This document shows positions 45,530 to 54,822 of a DNA stretch of 64,000 nucleotides, piece after piece. The stretch is from Xanthobacteraceae bacterium (lineage in GTDB: Bacteria; Pseudomonadota; Alphaproteobacteria; Rhizobiales; Xanthobacteraceae): contig JANINJ010000075.1 in NCBI GenBank assembly GCA_024508855.1, forward strand, positions 62,001-126,000, given 5' to 3'. A program made the translations under genes and the position numbers. Within the stretch, counting starts at the first letter, position 1. Every line of letters begins with the position of its first letter. Below the pieces are notes generated by a model. It worked only from the letters and a program-made list of their open reading frames with translations. It did no database searches and was not told the origin of the DNA.

Positions 45530-46336
45530 TCAGGATGCCGCTACGCGGGGCGAGCGATTGCGGGAGTTGCGCTGGAAGAACAATGCCTGGCTGGCAACGG
45601 CCGACACCATCGCGGGCTGGAACGGCTTAGAAATCAGGAAGGCCGGCTCCGGCCGTTCGCCAGTGAGGAAACGCTCGGGATAGGCGGTGATGAACACCAC
45701 CGGCACCTCGAACACGCGCAGCAACTCGTTCACCGCATCCAGACCCGAACTGCCGTCCGCGAGCTGAATATCCGCAAGGATCAGTCCTGGCGTCTTGGTC
45801 TTGGCCAGCGCTACCGCATCGGTATGGGTGCGCGCGACGCCGATCACGTTGTGACCGAGATTCTTGACCAGGCTCTCGAGGTCCATCGCGATGAAGGTCT
45901 CATCCTCGATGATGAGAACATCGGTGGCGATTTCAGCCGCCATCTCATGGCCGGCCGCGTCGGCAAGCTTGCGAACTTCTCCAACGTCCACACCCAGGAT
46001 GAAGGCGACTTCCTCTTCCGAAAATCCCTCCAGCGAAAGCAGGAGGAACGCCTGCCGGGGCAGCGGCGTTATGTTCGAAAGACGACGCTCTGAAGGAGTG
46101 AGACTGGGCACCACTTCGCTTTGTTCGTTGATCGCGACCGAATTCCAGATCTGAGTAAAGAGCCGGAATAAACCTGCTCTCGGTCCCAGCCGCTCATCGA
46201 GCAACGATTGATCCTGCAGCAGCGCCTCAAGCATGGCGCCGACATAGGCATCGCCAGCGGCCTGATTCCCAGTCAGAGCACGAGAATAGCGCCGCAGCAG
46301 CGGCAAGTGTTCAGCAACGAGCTGTGATCGGGACAT
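45530..46336 (-). CDS. phyR: General stress response regulator PhyR
   Basis: A 268-residue response regulator. An N-terminal sigma-factor-like domain (about 1-130: SRSQLVAEHLPLLRRYSRALTG, LPRQAFLLLSLEGFSEEEVAFILGV) is joined to a C-terminal receiver domain (VLIIEDETFIAMDLESLV, phospho-acceptor Asp in LILADIQLADG, VFITAYPERFLTG, FLISKPF). On phosphorylation the sigma-like part binds NepR and frees EcfG. The ATG at 46336 or that at 46342 is the start; AAGGATGG lies upstream. It is divergent from nepR-ecfG. Confidence 0.95.
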   Translation of the reverse strand: MSRSQLVAEHLPLLRRYSRALTGNQAAGDAYVGAMLEALLQDQSLLDERLGPRAGLFRLFTQIWNSVAINEQSEVVPSLTPSERRLSNITPLPRQAFLLLSLEGFSEEEVAFILGVDVGEVRKLADAAGHEMAAEIATDVLIIEDETFIAMDLESLVKNLGHNVIGVARTHTDAVALAKTKTPGLILADIQLADGSSGLDAVNELLRVFEVPVVFITAYPERFLTGERPEPAFLISKPFQPAMVSAVASQALFFQRNSRNRSPRVAAS

Positions 46337-46417
46337 CCCCATTCCATCCTTGTCTGAATTCGCGTTGAAGCGGGCAGCCAGCGGCGCCGCCAAATCTAAT
46401 TACTCACAGCGATGATA

Positions 46418-46458
46418 AAAGTTCCGTTTTTTCGGAACTTTACTCCACCCCCTGCATT
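46418..46458 (+). promoter_or_regulatory. EcfG-type promoter of nepR-ecfG with palindromic -35 region
   Basis: AAAGTTCCG-T6-CGGAACTTT (46418-46441) is a perfect inverted repeat whose arms are two outward-facing GGAACTTT -35 elements. The rightward one (GGAAC 46434-46438) is followed by N16 and CATT (46455-46458), one mismatch from CGTT, upstream of nepR-ecfG. The leftward one faces phyR, but its -10 position (AGTA or GTAA) is a poor match. Confidence 0.6.
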
Positions 46459-46537
46459 ACTCCGACGAACCAGCAGGTGAAGGCTTAATGTCAGACAAAA
46501 AAGACACGATATCACAATAGCTTAGATTGGGGAACAT

Positions 46538-46750
46538 GTGGATCAAGCCATGAAAGATGAGAAGCCTCCCGGCAAACCGGCCAAGCCAGGCCGCCTCAAT
46601 GCGGAAATCCAATCGCGGATCGGCCATCAACTTCGGGCGATGTACGACGACGTTGTGCGTCAGGGTGTGCCCGACAGATTTGCTGACCTGATCCGAAAGC
46701 TGGACACTCCGGAAGGCGAACTGGCTGCCAAAAAAGATGGGAGGGAGTAA
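46538..46750 (+). CDS. nepR: Anti-sigma factor NepR
   Basis: A 70-residue anti-sigma factor that binds EcfG until phosphorylated PhyR takes it away. The family core is present: LNAEIQSRIGHQLRAMYDDVVRQGVPDRFADLIRKLD. The GTG at 46538 has GGGGA about 4 nt upstream; an in-frame ATG at 46550 is an alternative. The stop overlaps the ecfG start by 1 nt (TAATG), which would keep the ratio of the two proteins steady. Confidence 0.93.
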   Translation: MDQAMKDEKPPGKPAKPGRLNAEIQSRIGHQLRAMYDDVVRQGVPDRFADLIRKLDTPEGELAAKKDGRE

Positions 46751-47298
46751 TGCCTCTCACAGACTCTCTTCGCAACGACATCCTGGCGTCGGTACCTAGC
46801 CTGCGCGCTTTTGCGATATCGCTGAGCGGCAACGGCGACCGTGCGGACGATCTCGTTCAGGAAACGCTGTTGCGCGCGCTTGCCAACATCGACTCGTTCG
46901 AGCCCGGCTCGAATCTGCCGGCGTGGCTGTTCACCATCCTGCGAAATCTCTTCCGCTCCGACTATCGCAAGCGGCGGCGCGAAGTCGAGGATGCCGAAGG
47001 CAACTATGCCAAGACGCTGAAGTCGCAGCCGAGCCAGAACGCGCATCTCGAGTTCGAGGAGTTTCGGGCAGCGCTCGACAAGCTTCCGCAGGATCAGCGC
47101 GAAGCCTTGATCCTGGTCGGCGCGTCCGGCTTCTCCTACGAGGATGCTGCGGCGATCTGCGGATGCGCGGTCGGCACCATCAAGAGTCGCGTCAACCGCG
47201 CGCGATCGAAGCTCAGCGCCTTGCTGTACGTGAATGGCGCGGAAGACTTCGGTCCGGACGAGACCGTCCGCGCGGTGATCGGCAGCGGCAACCGCTAA
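46750..47298 (+). CDS. ecfG: General stress response ECF sigma factor EcfG
   Basis: A 182-residue ECF sigma factor of the ECF15 type. Region 2 reads GDRADDLVQETLLRALANIDSFEPGSNLPAWLFTILRNLFRSDYRK, and region 4 reads LDKLPQDQREALILVGASGFSYEDAAAICGCAVGTIKSRVNRARSKL. It directs RNA polymerase to GGAAC-N16/17-CGTT promoters, several of which occur in this window. It is held inactive by NepR and released through PhyR. A hairpin follows the gene. Confidence 0.95.
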   Translation: MPLTDSLRNDILASVPSLRAFAISLSGNGDRADDLVQETLLRALANIDSFEPGSNLPAWLFTILRNLFRSDYRKRRREVEDAEGNYAKTLKSQPSQNAHLEFEEFRAALDKLPQDQREALILVGASGFSYEDAAAICGCAVGTIKSRVNRARSKLSALLYVNGAEDFGPDETVRAVIGSGNR

Positions 47299-47317
47299 GC
47301 CAATTCCAACCACGAAG

Positions 47318-47347
47318 AGAAGCGGCCACCCGACCGTGGCCGCTTCT
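47318..47347. terminator. Hairpin between convergent ecfG and kinase-like genes
   Basis: The 12-bp perfect stem AGAAGCGGCCAC / GTGGCCGCTTCT with loop CCGACC lies between two convergent genes. There is no T run on either strand, so termination may rely on the strength of the stem. Confidence 0.6.
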
Positions 47348-47380
47348 CCATGACAATTTCATCGAGCTCCGGAGACGTCG

Positions 47381-49060
47381 TCAGCGCACGCGATGCACCG
47401 GCGCAGCAAGGCGTTCCGTCCGTTCCTGCTCGGTGAGATCGACCACCGTCGCCATCGGCGCGCTGAGTTCGTAAACATAGCTGACATCGGTGAAATAGCG
47501 TTGCGACGTACCGCCCAGCGCTTCGGGAGCAACGCGATCGAGCAGCACGCGGCCGAAATCGCTGTCTTCGCGCCGAGTGGCGGCACTGGTGTTGAACTCT
47601 TCCCAGCGGAAATAGAACATCGCCTCGTCGCCCTCGCCCGTGACTTCCCACCGCGCCACCACGGTCGGATGCTTGCCAACCAGAGAGAGACCTTCGTCGG
47701 AATGCGACGCCAGTTCGAAAAACAACAGCGACAGGCTTTGTGCCGCACGTGCGCTGACTGAAATATCCGGGCCGCTCACATCGATGCGGTCGGCATGCGG
47801 GATTGCACGCGCCTCGAACAGGCCTTTCAGCTTGACCCCCTGCCATTTGCTTTCGCTCAGCAGCGACACGACGTTCGACATCGCATGAATGCGGCCGATC
47901 AGCAGGTCGCGGACCGCGTCGATATCGGCCCCGTGGCGCAATGTGCGCGTGACGATCGATTGGATCACCGCAAGGATGTTTTTGACGCGATGGTTGAGTT
48001 CGTCGATCACCGCCGTCAGCCGATGCTCGAAACCGATCCGCGCCTGAATCTCACGGCTCATGCGCAGATTGTTGTAAGCGACATAGCCGAACAATCCGCA
48101 GATCAGGCCGGTCAATGCGATGCCGAGAAAGCCGATCGCTGCGGCCAATTCCAGTGCACGCTGTTCGGAATTGGTCTTCGCATAATAGACAAGCTGCCAG
48201 TCGCGATTGCCGAACGTCACGGTTCGCGTAACCGAGGGGATCGCGCTGCCGTTTTCTGCCGTCGGCCGCTGGCGAGCCGTGACCTGACCGCGGTGGTCCG
48301 CCACCAGTTCGGTGTCCGCGCGCCGCGGATCCTTCAGCGCCATGGAAAACAGCGACATCTCGTCATTGGCCAGCATCAGCGGGCCGACCTCATAAGAGAA
48401 CGTCACGAAGCCGATGGTCGCGTCGCTGCCTTCCAGCGTCACCGGCGCCGCCAGCACCACCCCTATCGGGCCGTTCGGCCGCAACAGCGCGATCGGATCG
48501 GAGGCCGATGGCTTGTTCTGCGCCAGGGTGCGCGCCATCATCGCATGCAGGACCGGTTCCTGATCGAGCACGCGTCCGGCGAACTTCATCGTTTCCGCGT
48601 TGCGCGGCTCGACATCCATCAGGACGTTGAGCGGCTGTCCGGCGGGCACATTCTGTAATGGAGAATTATCGAACGCGCGGATTGTCGGGTCGGGAAATCC
48701 CGCGCCCGCGAGTTCGCGCTGGGCCTGATCGACATCGTCCTGCGGCAGGCGCACGATCCAGCCGGCAACGACGAAATCGGTCTTGAACGCGTAGATCGAG
48801 GTTCGCAGCGGCTGGAGCATGTTCGCCTTGGTCAGCGAGGGCGAATGAAACAGCCCGGACGCGACGCGCGCCAGCAGTTCGCGCTCGGTGAGACGATCCT
48901 GCACCAGGCTGCTGCTCACGTCGATCGCCCGCGACAGCGCGATGCGATCGACCGTCAATTCCTGATCGTAGGCCCGATAGGCGGCGAGTCCGGACAGCAG
49001 GATCCCCAGTAGAGCAACGAACCCGATAATGAATCCCAGCCGAACCACGTGACCACTCAA
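47381..49060 (-). CDS. Membrane sensor of the HWE/HisKA_2 kinase type (PhyK/PhyP-like), degenerate ATP-binding domain
   Basis: A 559-residue sensor: N-terminal helix (IIGFVALLGILLSGLAAYRAY), a periplasmic CHASE-type domain (about 35-300), a second helix (AAAIGFLGIALTGLICGLFGYVAY), then an HWE-type dimerisation domain with the phospho-acceptor in DELNHRVKNILAV (His357). The ATPase part is atypical: the N-box that normally reads HELATNA is FELASHS here, with His453 in place of the Asn, and the glycine box is weak (DSDFGRVLLDR). The Trp-Glu of HWE kinases (RWEE) is kept. Its place next to phyR-nepR-ecfG points to control of PhyR, perhaps as a phosphatase. Confidence 0.85.
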   Translation of the reverse strand: MSGHVVRLGFIIGFVALLGILLSGLAAYRAYDQELTVDRIALSRAIDVSSSLVQDRLTERELLARVASGLFHSPSLTKANMLQPLRTSIYAFKTDFVVAGWIVRLPQDDVDQAQRELAGAGFPDPTIRAFDNSPLQNVPAGQPLNVLMDVEPRNAETMKFAGRVLDQEPVLHAMMARTLAQNKPSASDPIALLRPNGPIGVVLAAPVTLEGSDATIGFVTFSYEVGPLMLANDEMSLFSMALKDPRRADTELVADHRGQVTARQRPTAENGSAIPSVTRTVTFGNRDWQLVYYAKTNSEQRALELAAAIGFLGIALTGLICGLFGYVAYNNLRMSREIQARIGFEHRLTAVIDELNHRVKNILAVIQSIVTRTLRHGADIDAVRDLLIGRIHAMSNVVSLLSESKWQGVKLKGLFEARAIPHADRIDVSGPDISVSARAAQSLSLLFFELASHSDEGLSLVGKHPTVVARWEVTGEGDEAMFYFRWEEFNTSAATRREDSDFGRVLLDRVAPEALGGTSQRYFTDVSYVYELSAPMATVVDLTEQERTERLAAPVHRVR

Positions 49061-49209
49061 ATAATGTCGATGAAATAGCGCTTGGGTCGACTGCTATTGC
49101 CCACGATTGACGAACATCGGTTGATGGAAACGATGGGCCAGCCGCTGGTCCGACGACAATACGCGATAACTGCTCATTCGCCCTGCCTTGGCAAAAGATG
49201 AATGATATT

Positions 49210-49234
49210 AATGATGACCAGGGGATTTGGTTCC
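49210..49234 (-). promoter_or_regulatory. Possible EcfG-type promoter of the sensor gene
   Basis: On the minus strand, GGAAC (49234-49230), 16 bp and CATT (49213-49210) make a one-mismatch general stress promoter. The variant -10 is the same as at nepR-ecfG. The leader to the sensor start would be about 145 nt. Confidence 0.4.
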
Positions 49235-49263
49235 AGGACGGGACGGATCGAGCCATCCCGTCC

Positions 49264-49288
49264 ATAAAAATAGACCGCGCGAGCGGTC
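49264..49288 (-). terminator. Intrinsic terminator of the ABM gene pair
   Basis: On the minus strand GACCGC-TCGC-GCGGTC is followed by TATTTTTA, directly after the stop of the monooxygenase-fold gene. Confidence 0.7.
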
Positions 49289-49296
49289 GAACGGGT

Positions 49297-49596
49297 TCAG
49301 AATTTCTCGACCGTGGCGCCGGAAATGATTTCGATCTCCGTCGGGCCAGCCTTCAGCGGTGCCGACAGCGCCCGCCAAGTCTTCATATGCGGCGACCGGC
49401 CGTGGGCGTTGAGGTCCTCCCGCGACGCCCAGCGCTCGACCACGACGAACAGGTTGGGATCGTGGATGCTGGTGTGATTTTCGTAGGAGATGCAGCCCTG
49501 CTCCTTGAGGGTCGCGGCGATGCAATCCTTGGCACCGGCAATGAAGGCCTCGCGGCATTCCGGCTTCACCTTGGTGGTGGCAACGACGTAGATCAT
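49297..49596 (-). CDS. Antibiotic biosynthesis monooxygenase (ABM)-fold protein, paralogue 2
   Basis: A 99-residue dimeric alpha/beta barrel protein (ABM/YgiN-like). It begins MIYVVATTKVKPECREAFIAGAKDCIAATLKEQGCISYENH and contains LFVVVERWASREDLNAHGRSPHMKTW, the conserved His/Trp pattern of the fold. Such proteins act as quinol or small-molecule monooxygenases. GGGAG lies upstream of the ATG. It is the downstream member of a tandem pair, 22 bp after the first, and a terminator follows. Confidence 0.83.
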   Translation of the reverse strand: MIYVVATTKVKPECREAFIAGAKDCIAATLKEQGCISYENHTSIHDPNLFVVVERWASREDLNAHGRSPHMKTWRALSAPLKAGPTEIEIISGATVEKF

Positions 49597-49618
49597 GGGG
49601 AAACTCCCGGAAATTGGG

Positions 49619-49918
49619 TCAGCGAACGGTAACGTCCGCGGGCGTGATGACTTCGATCTTCGGCGGTGCGCTCAGGCACTTCACCGCGATGCGGCCGAAC
49701 GCCTTCATATGCTCGCTCTTGCCATGCGGACCCAGCGCCTCGGCGTTCTCCCACTGCTCGACAAACACCATGCGGGTGGGATCGGTGACGCTCTCGTGCA
49801 TGTCGTAGGCGATATTGCCGGCTTCCTTGCGGGTCTCCGCGATGCAGGCTTTGGCACCGGCAATCAGCTCGGCCCGCATCTCGGGCTTCACGGTCAGTGT
49901 GGCGACGACATAAATCAC
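49619..49918 (-). CDS. Antibiotic biosynthesis monooxygenase (ABM)-fold protein, paralogue 1
   Basis: A 99-residue ABM-fold protein of the same length and N-terminus (MIYVVATLTVKPEMRAELIAGAKACIAETRKEAGNIAYDMHE) as the next gene, so the pair arose by tandem duplication. The start is a GTG at 49918, chosen because GGGAGG lies 5 nt upstream and it aligns exactly with its paralogue; the open frame runs on to 50050. WENAEALGPHGKSEHMKAF carries the conserved His residues. The substrate is unknown. Confidence 0.83.
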   Translation of the reverse strand: MIYVVATLTVKPEMRAELIAGAKACIAETRKEAGNIAYDMHESVTDPTRMVFVEQWENAEALGPHGKSEHMKAFGRIAVKCLSAPPKIEVITPADVTVR

Positions 49919-50374
49919 AAAATCCTCCCGGAACATGTTTCTGCATTGATGCTGCCAGCCAGTCTTAGAGCATGGGGCTTCATTGTCCACGCCAACAGCG
50001 ATGCGCCACGGGCCAACCGGCCCGCCGTCAACGCAACCGACCCCAACCATTGAAAATATTTGATATTTTTCAGTTATTTAAGCCATCACCACGCCGCTGG
50101 ATCGCAAAACGGGTGGAGACGATCTGCGGGCCGGACAGCCGGATTGGGACGAATTACCTTGAATCCGCCGTGTTGCTGCGCCATATGAGCGCCACGACCT
50201 TGAGAATCATCAGGTCATTGCGAGCCGCGTGTTCTGAGCCCTGCAAGGCTTCTGGCTTGCTCCTTCAGCCAACAAAGCCGACGCCCCAAACACGCGGGTG
50301 TCTCTGACACCCCCTCGCGCGCTCCTGGCGACATGACGCCGGGCGCCTGCTTTCATAATGGAAAGAACAATCTT
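49919..50374. other. Intergenic region and leader of the DEAD-box helicase gene
   Basis: 456 bp between divergent genes, with no supported gene. It holds an AT-rich near-palindrome TGAAAATAT / ATATTTTTCA (50051-50072) that may mark the helicase promoter. Nearer the gene is the hairpin GGGTGTC-TCT-GACACCC (50296-50312) in the presumed untranslated leader. Cold-induced helicase genes often have long leaders. Confidence 0.5.
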
Positions 50375-51787
<1,413 letters not shown>

Positions 51788-51811
51788 CCGTCTGCCGATC
51801 TGGAGCTAACC

Positions 51812-52096
51812 ATGGCTAAAGAAGAGCTGATCCAGTTTGAAGGGCTGGTGACCGAAATTCTCCCCGATGCCCGCTACCGCGTCCAACTCGACGCGGGGCA
51901 TGAAATCGTCGCCTATACGGCTGGCAAAATGAAGAAAAACCGCATCAAGACGCTGGCGGGCGATCGGGTCACCATCGAAATGTCGCCTTACGATCTCGAA
52001 AAGGGGCGCCTGATCTTCCGTCACAAGGACGAACGGCCGGGCGGGGCCGGAGCCCCTCGTGGCGCTCCGCCCCGCGGTCAATTCCGCCGCCGCTGA
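51812..52096 (+). CDS. infA: Translation initiation factor IF-1 with basic C-terminal tail
   Basis: A 94-residue IF-1: the S1-like OB fold [72 protein letters not shown], then an unusual Gly/Arg/Pro-rich tail of about 22 residues (from [12 protein letters not shown]). Standard IF-1 ends at about 72 residues. It binds the 30S A-site during initiation. TGGAG precedes the start. It may be a second IF-1 paralogue linked to cold adaptation, given the helicase and cold-shock genes on both sides. Confidence 0.9.
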   Translation: MAKEELIQFEGLVTEILPDARYRVQLDAGHEIVAYTAGKMKKNRIKTLAGDRVTIEMSPYDLEKGRLIFRHKDERPGGAGAPRGAPPRGQFRRR

Positions 52097-52203
52097 GCCG
52101 CCGGACTATCCAGATGGCGGGGATTTTCCCCGCCTCATACCACTGCCGGTTTTGCAACTCCGGGCAGCAAAATGGCGCGCGTCAAAAAATCGTGTCCTCA
52201 GGA

Positions 52204-52232
52204 TTGTTTTGAAGCCTACTTTCGAATAATAT
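52204..52232 (+). promoter_or_regulatory. Predicted sigma-70 promoter of the cold-shock gene
   Basis: TTGTTT (52204-52209), 17 bp, TAATAT (52227-52232). The predicted start near 52239 gives a leader of about 135 nt, typical of cold-shock genes. The leader contains a 7-bp stem (52324-52330 with 52335-52341) and a T7 run (52351-52357) shortly before the ribosome-binding site. Confidence 0.6.
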
Positions 52233-52373
52233 ATCCGGATCGATTTTCGGCCGGACGACATTCGCTAACCACCGGTGCAGCCGGTTTAGACGCTGACGAC
52301 CCTTCCAAAAATTCGATGCCACCAACCCGCTGACGTGGGTTACGACTGTATTTTTTTGAGAAGGGACTATCCC

Positions 52374-52586
52374 ATGAGCATGGGAACCGTGAAGTGGTTT
52401 AACGCAACCAAGGGCTATGGCTTCATTCAGCCCGACGACGGTGGCAACGACGTGTTCGTGCACATCAGCGCTGTCGAGCGTGCCGGCCTTGGCACGCTGC
52501 GCGAGGGTCAGAAGATCAGCTACGAAATCGTTGCCGATCGCCGCTCTGGCAAATCCTCGGCCGACAACCTGCGCGCCGCTGGCTGA
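52374..52586 (+). CDS. cspA: Cold-shock protein (CspA family)
   Basis: A 70-residue single OB-fold nucleic-acid-binding protein: [51 protein letters not shown] with RNP1 (KGYGFI) and RNP2 (VFVHIS) intact. It acts as an RNA chaperone. AAGGGAC precedes the ATG at 52374. It is transcribed from its own promoter with a long leader and ends at a strong terminator. Confidence 0.94.
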   Translation: MSMGTVKWFNATKGYGFIQPDDGGNDVFVHISAVERAGLGTLREGQKISYEIVADRRSGKSSADNLRAAG

Positions 52587-52631
52587 CGCAGATTTCCGCA
52601 GGCTTGTTCTGCGGGATTTTCCAAGCATACG

Positions 52632-52660
52632 AAAAGGCCGCGCCTGTTGCGCGGCCTTTT
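52632..52660 (+). terminator. Intrinsic terminator of cspA (likely bidirectional)
   Basis: The 12-bp stem AAAAGGCCGCGC / GCGCGGCCTTTT with loop CTGTT is flanked by A and T runs. It also faces the end of the convergent TadE-like gene. Confidence 0.88.
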
Positions 52661-52696
52661 CATTTTGTGCATGCGATGCGGATCATCCGCCTCGCG

Positions 52697-53290
52697 TCAG
52701 CACGCCGCCACGCCGTTGTAATTGACGCAGGACGATTGGCGCGGCCGCGTATATGTCTGGTCGCTGACCGTGGTGTCGGTCATCGTGTAATCCGTCAGCG
52801 GGCGATAGAGATAACTCACCTCGCTCCAGATCAGATAGACATCTGCAGTCGGCGCACTCGGCGTGGATAAGACCGGCTTGAGCCCGTCAGGAACGGTTAC
52901 GGAGCTCCCCGTGCCATGCGGACTGGCACCATAACTCCAGCTGACGGTTGCGTTCAGCGTCTTGGCGTCAATCTTGATCTGCGAAATCGTCGCCTGCACC
53001 GGCGGCGACGAATATGGCGCCATGATCAACCCGCTCGCCAGCAAGAAGTTACTCAGTTGGGTATCGGTGACCGAGGTCGCCTGTGAGGTCAGATCCGACA
53101 GTGTCCGCGCAACGATCGTCACCTTGCGACTGATCGTGACGTACGTCGTTACCTCGTTCATGCCAAAGAATGTCAGCAGCATCAGCGGAATGATCATCGC
53201 GAACTCAACGGCCGCGAGACCCTGGGTGTCGCGCAGGAACGCGGTTCTCAAACGGCGTGAGCGGCAGAGCAATTCTGCGATGAAGCTCAT
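52697..53290 (-). CDS. TadE-like minor pilin/pseudopilin (second)
   Basis: A 197-residue membrane-anchored protein of the TadE/TadG group. It has a short cytoplasmic start, the TadE motif GLAAVEFAMIIPLMLLTFFGMNE with the Glu typical of pseudopilin helices, then a periplasmic domain of about 140 residues with two Cys near the end (SSCVNYNGVAAC). The start at 53290 overlaps the upstream TadE stop by 4 nt (ATGA), so they are translated together. It supports assembly of the Flp/Tad pilus encoded nearby. Confidence 0.85.
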   Translation of the reverse strand: MSFIAELLCRSRRLRTAFLRDTQGLAAVEFAMIIPLMLLTFFGMNEVTTYVTISRKVTIVARTLSDLTSQATSVTDTQLSNFLLASGLIMAPYSSPPVQATISQIKIDAKTLNATVSWSYGASPHGTGSSVTVPDGLKPVLSTPSAPTADVYLIWSEVSYLYRPLTDYTMTDTTVSDQTYTRPRQSSCVNYNGVAAC

Positions 53291-53859
53291 GGACATGCTC
53301 CGCTGCCAAAGGGTTCGTTCCTGAATGCCGCCGTAGCGGTCAGCAGCCGCTTGCCGTTACCAAGATTGGACATGTCATAGTCGTAGCCGAGGCGCGTTAC
53401 GAACACCGGCCACTGATAGAACAACCGCACCAACACGACATCGCACGCCTGGCCGGGCTTGTATTGCATCGTCGTAACGAATTGCTTGTTGGGATCGATT
53501 GCATCGGGAGGTATCGCCTTGTCGAACGAGGGGAAGCTTTCGACATCGACGTAGATGCCGTTCTGACAATCGAACAGCGCGGAGATTCGGCTGCAGACCT
53601 GGTCCTTGAACTGGCTTTGCGTGTAGCCGATGCCCTGCGCCTGGCCGGTCATCACCAGCCGCGCGACATCCTGCGTGGCAGTCTCGAGCGTTTGACTCGC
53701 GAAGAAGACCAGAGCCGCTTCGATGATCGCGAACAGCAGCCCGAAAAATACCGGTGCGACCAGAGCAAATTCGACGGCCGCGGACCCGCGCCGGTCGCGT
53801 CGAAAGCAACGCGCCTTGCGCCTTACGATCGCTGCAGGCGTGTCCGGAGATGACGGCAT
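53287..53859 (-). CDS. TadE-like minor pilin/pseudopilin (first)
   Basis: A 190-residue TadE-family protein: basic N-terminus (RRKARCFRRDRRG), then SAAVEFALVAPVFFGLLFAIIEAALVFFASQTLETATQDVARLVMTG, the TadE signature helix with its conserved Glu. The extracytoplasmic part carries four Cys (QVCSRISALFDC, QACDVV, GSGACP). It probably joins the pilus as a minor component. A consensus CtrA box lies about 100 bp upstream. Confidence 0.87.
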   Translation of the reverse strand: MPSSPDTPAAIVRRKARCFRRDRRGSAAVEFALVAPVFFGLLFAIIEAALVFFASQTLETATQDVARLVMTGQAQGIGYTQSQFKDQVCSRISALFDCQNGIYVDVESFPSFDKAIPPDAIDPNKQFVTTMQYKPGQACDVVLVRLFYQWPVFVTRLGYDYDMSNLGNGKRLLTATAAFRNEPFGSGACP

Positions 53860-53961
53860 CGGCGAGTTCCTTGGGACGGCAGGAAATATCTACCGCCAAG
53901 CTTCTAGCCGAAACTCATTGTGGAAGTGTTTCGTCGAATCGAGACAAGACGCCCGGGGGCA

Positions 53962-53976
53962 TTAACCGGGCATTAA
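53962..53976 (-). promoter_or_regulatory. CtrA-type box upstream of the TadE genes
   Basis: TTAA-N7-TTAA is an exact full CtrA consensus half-site pair. It is 103 bp before the TadE start and also reads as TTAA-N7-TTAA on the other strand. Confidence 0.55.
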
Positions 53977-54027
53977 TCAATTTGTCCCGCGAGGAGCTTG
54001 ATTCGAATCGGTCGAGCTGACGTGGAT

Positions 54028-54525
54028 CTAGTTGGCTTTGCCGGTCGTGTTACCCGCCTGGCTGCTCATCGTCCCGGCCTGATCCATGTTCGCCTTGAAG
54101 TAGTTTTCGCTGTCACCGAGCGTGACGCGACGCTGGCAGAGCGGCATGCAGCTATAGGACTCGCGCTCGGTGCCTTTGTAGACCGTCACGAGCTGATCGG
54201 TCGGCCCTTCGACCTGAATGATGCGATCTTCAAGGACGTCGCCGCTGCGATCCATGGCAATGACGTTCGTGGCTCCATAACCCTTGCCGGTCACCACGAC
54301 GACGCCGCCCGGCTGCAGCGCGACATCGGCGATCAGCGGATTGCCTACGACCAGCGTGGCAACGCGACCGGTGAGCTTGAACAGTTTCGCCTGATCGACG
54401 TTGACCGAGATGGTTTCGCCCGCATGGACCGCCGGAATGTCCGCGACGGACAAGGACATGGCGACCGCGAATAGGGAGAGCAGGAGCGGCCGATCGACGA
54501 TGACGCGGAAATACCTGAACAACAT
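54028..54525 (-). CDS. Pilus assembly N-terminal-domain protein (secretin N-domain-like)
   Basis: A 165-residue exported protein. The signal peptide ends near PAVHAGET, and it carries the T2SS/T3SS pilus-formation N-terminal domain (SVNVDQAKLFKLTGRVATLVVGNPLIADVALQPGGVVVVTGKGYGATNVIAMD), the same domain found at the start of CpaC secretins. Two Cys (SCMPLCQ) are close together near residue 130. It has no secretin domain of its own. It probably assists the CpaC channel in the periplasm. Confidence 0.85.
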   Translation of the reverse strand: MLFRYFRVIVDRPLLLSLFAVAMSLSVADIPAVHAGETISVNVDQAKLFKLTGRVATLVVGNPLIADVALQPGGVVVVTGKGYGATNVIAMDRSGDVLEDRIIQVEGPTDQLVTVYKGTERESYSCMPLCQRRVTLGDSENYFKANMDQAGTMSSQAGNTTGKAN

Positions 54526-54711
54526 AACTTACCCCGAAACGATCGCAGGCAGGCGGGAGCAATATGCAACGGCGCCGATATCTGACATGGCAAATATGCC
54601 GTTAATTCATGAACGAACTGCAAATGGGCCCGTGCAACCGCCGCCAGCGGCTACTCTTGATTGACCGGCGCCAGTAGAGCGGACTTCGACGACCAACGAA
54701 GGCGGGGTTGG

Positions 54712-54726
54712 TTAACGAGCGTTTAC
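54712..54726 (+). promoter_or_regulatory. CtrA-like box upstream of cpaA
   Basis: TTAA-N7-TTAC matches the CtrA consensus TTAA-N7-TTAA at seven of eight positions. It is about 100 bp before cpaA, in the divergent region shared with the secretin-N-domain gene. Confidence 0.4.
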
Positions 54727-54822
54727 ATTTTTCGATCGTTCGATTTTCCGATTCTTCATTTTCCATCGTTAGGTTCACGAAACAGGCTCGCTCGCCTGCA
54801 GTAGTAAAGGCTTGGACAGTCC

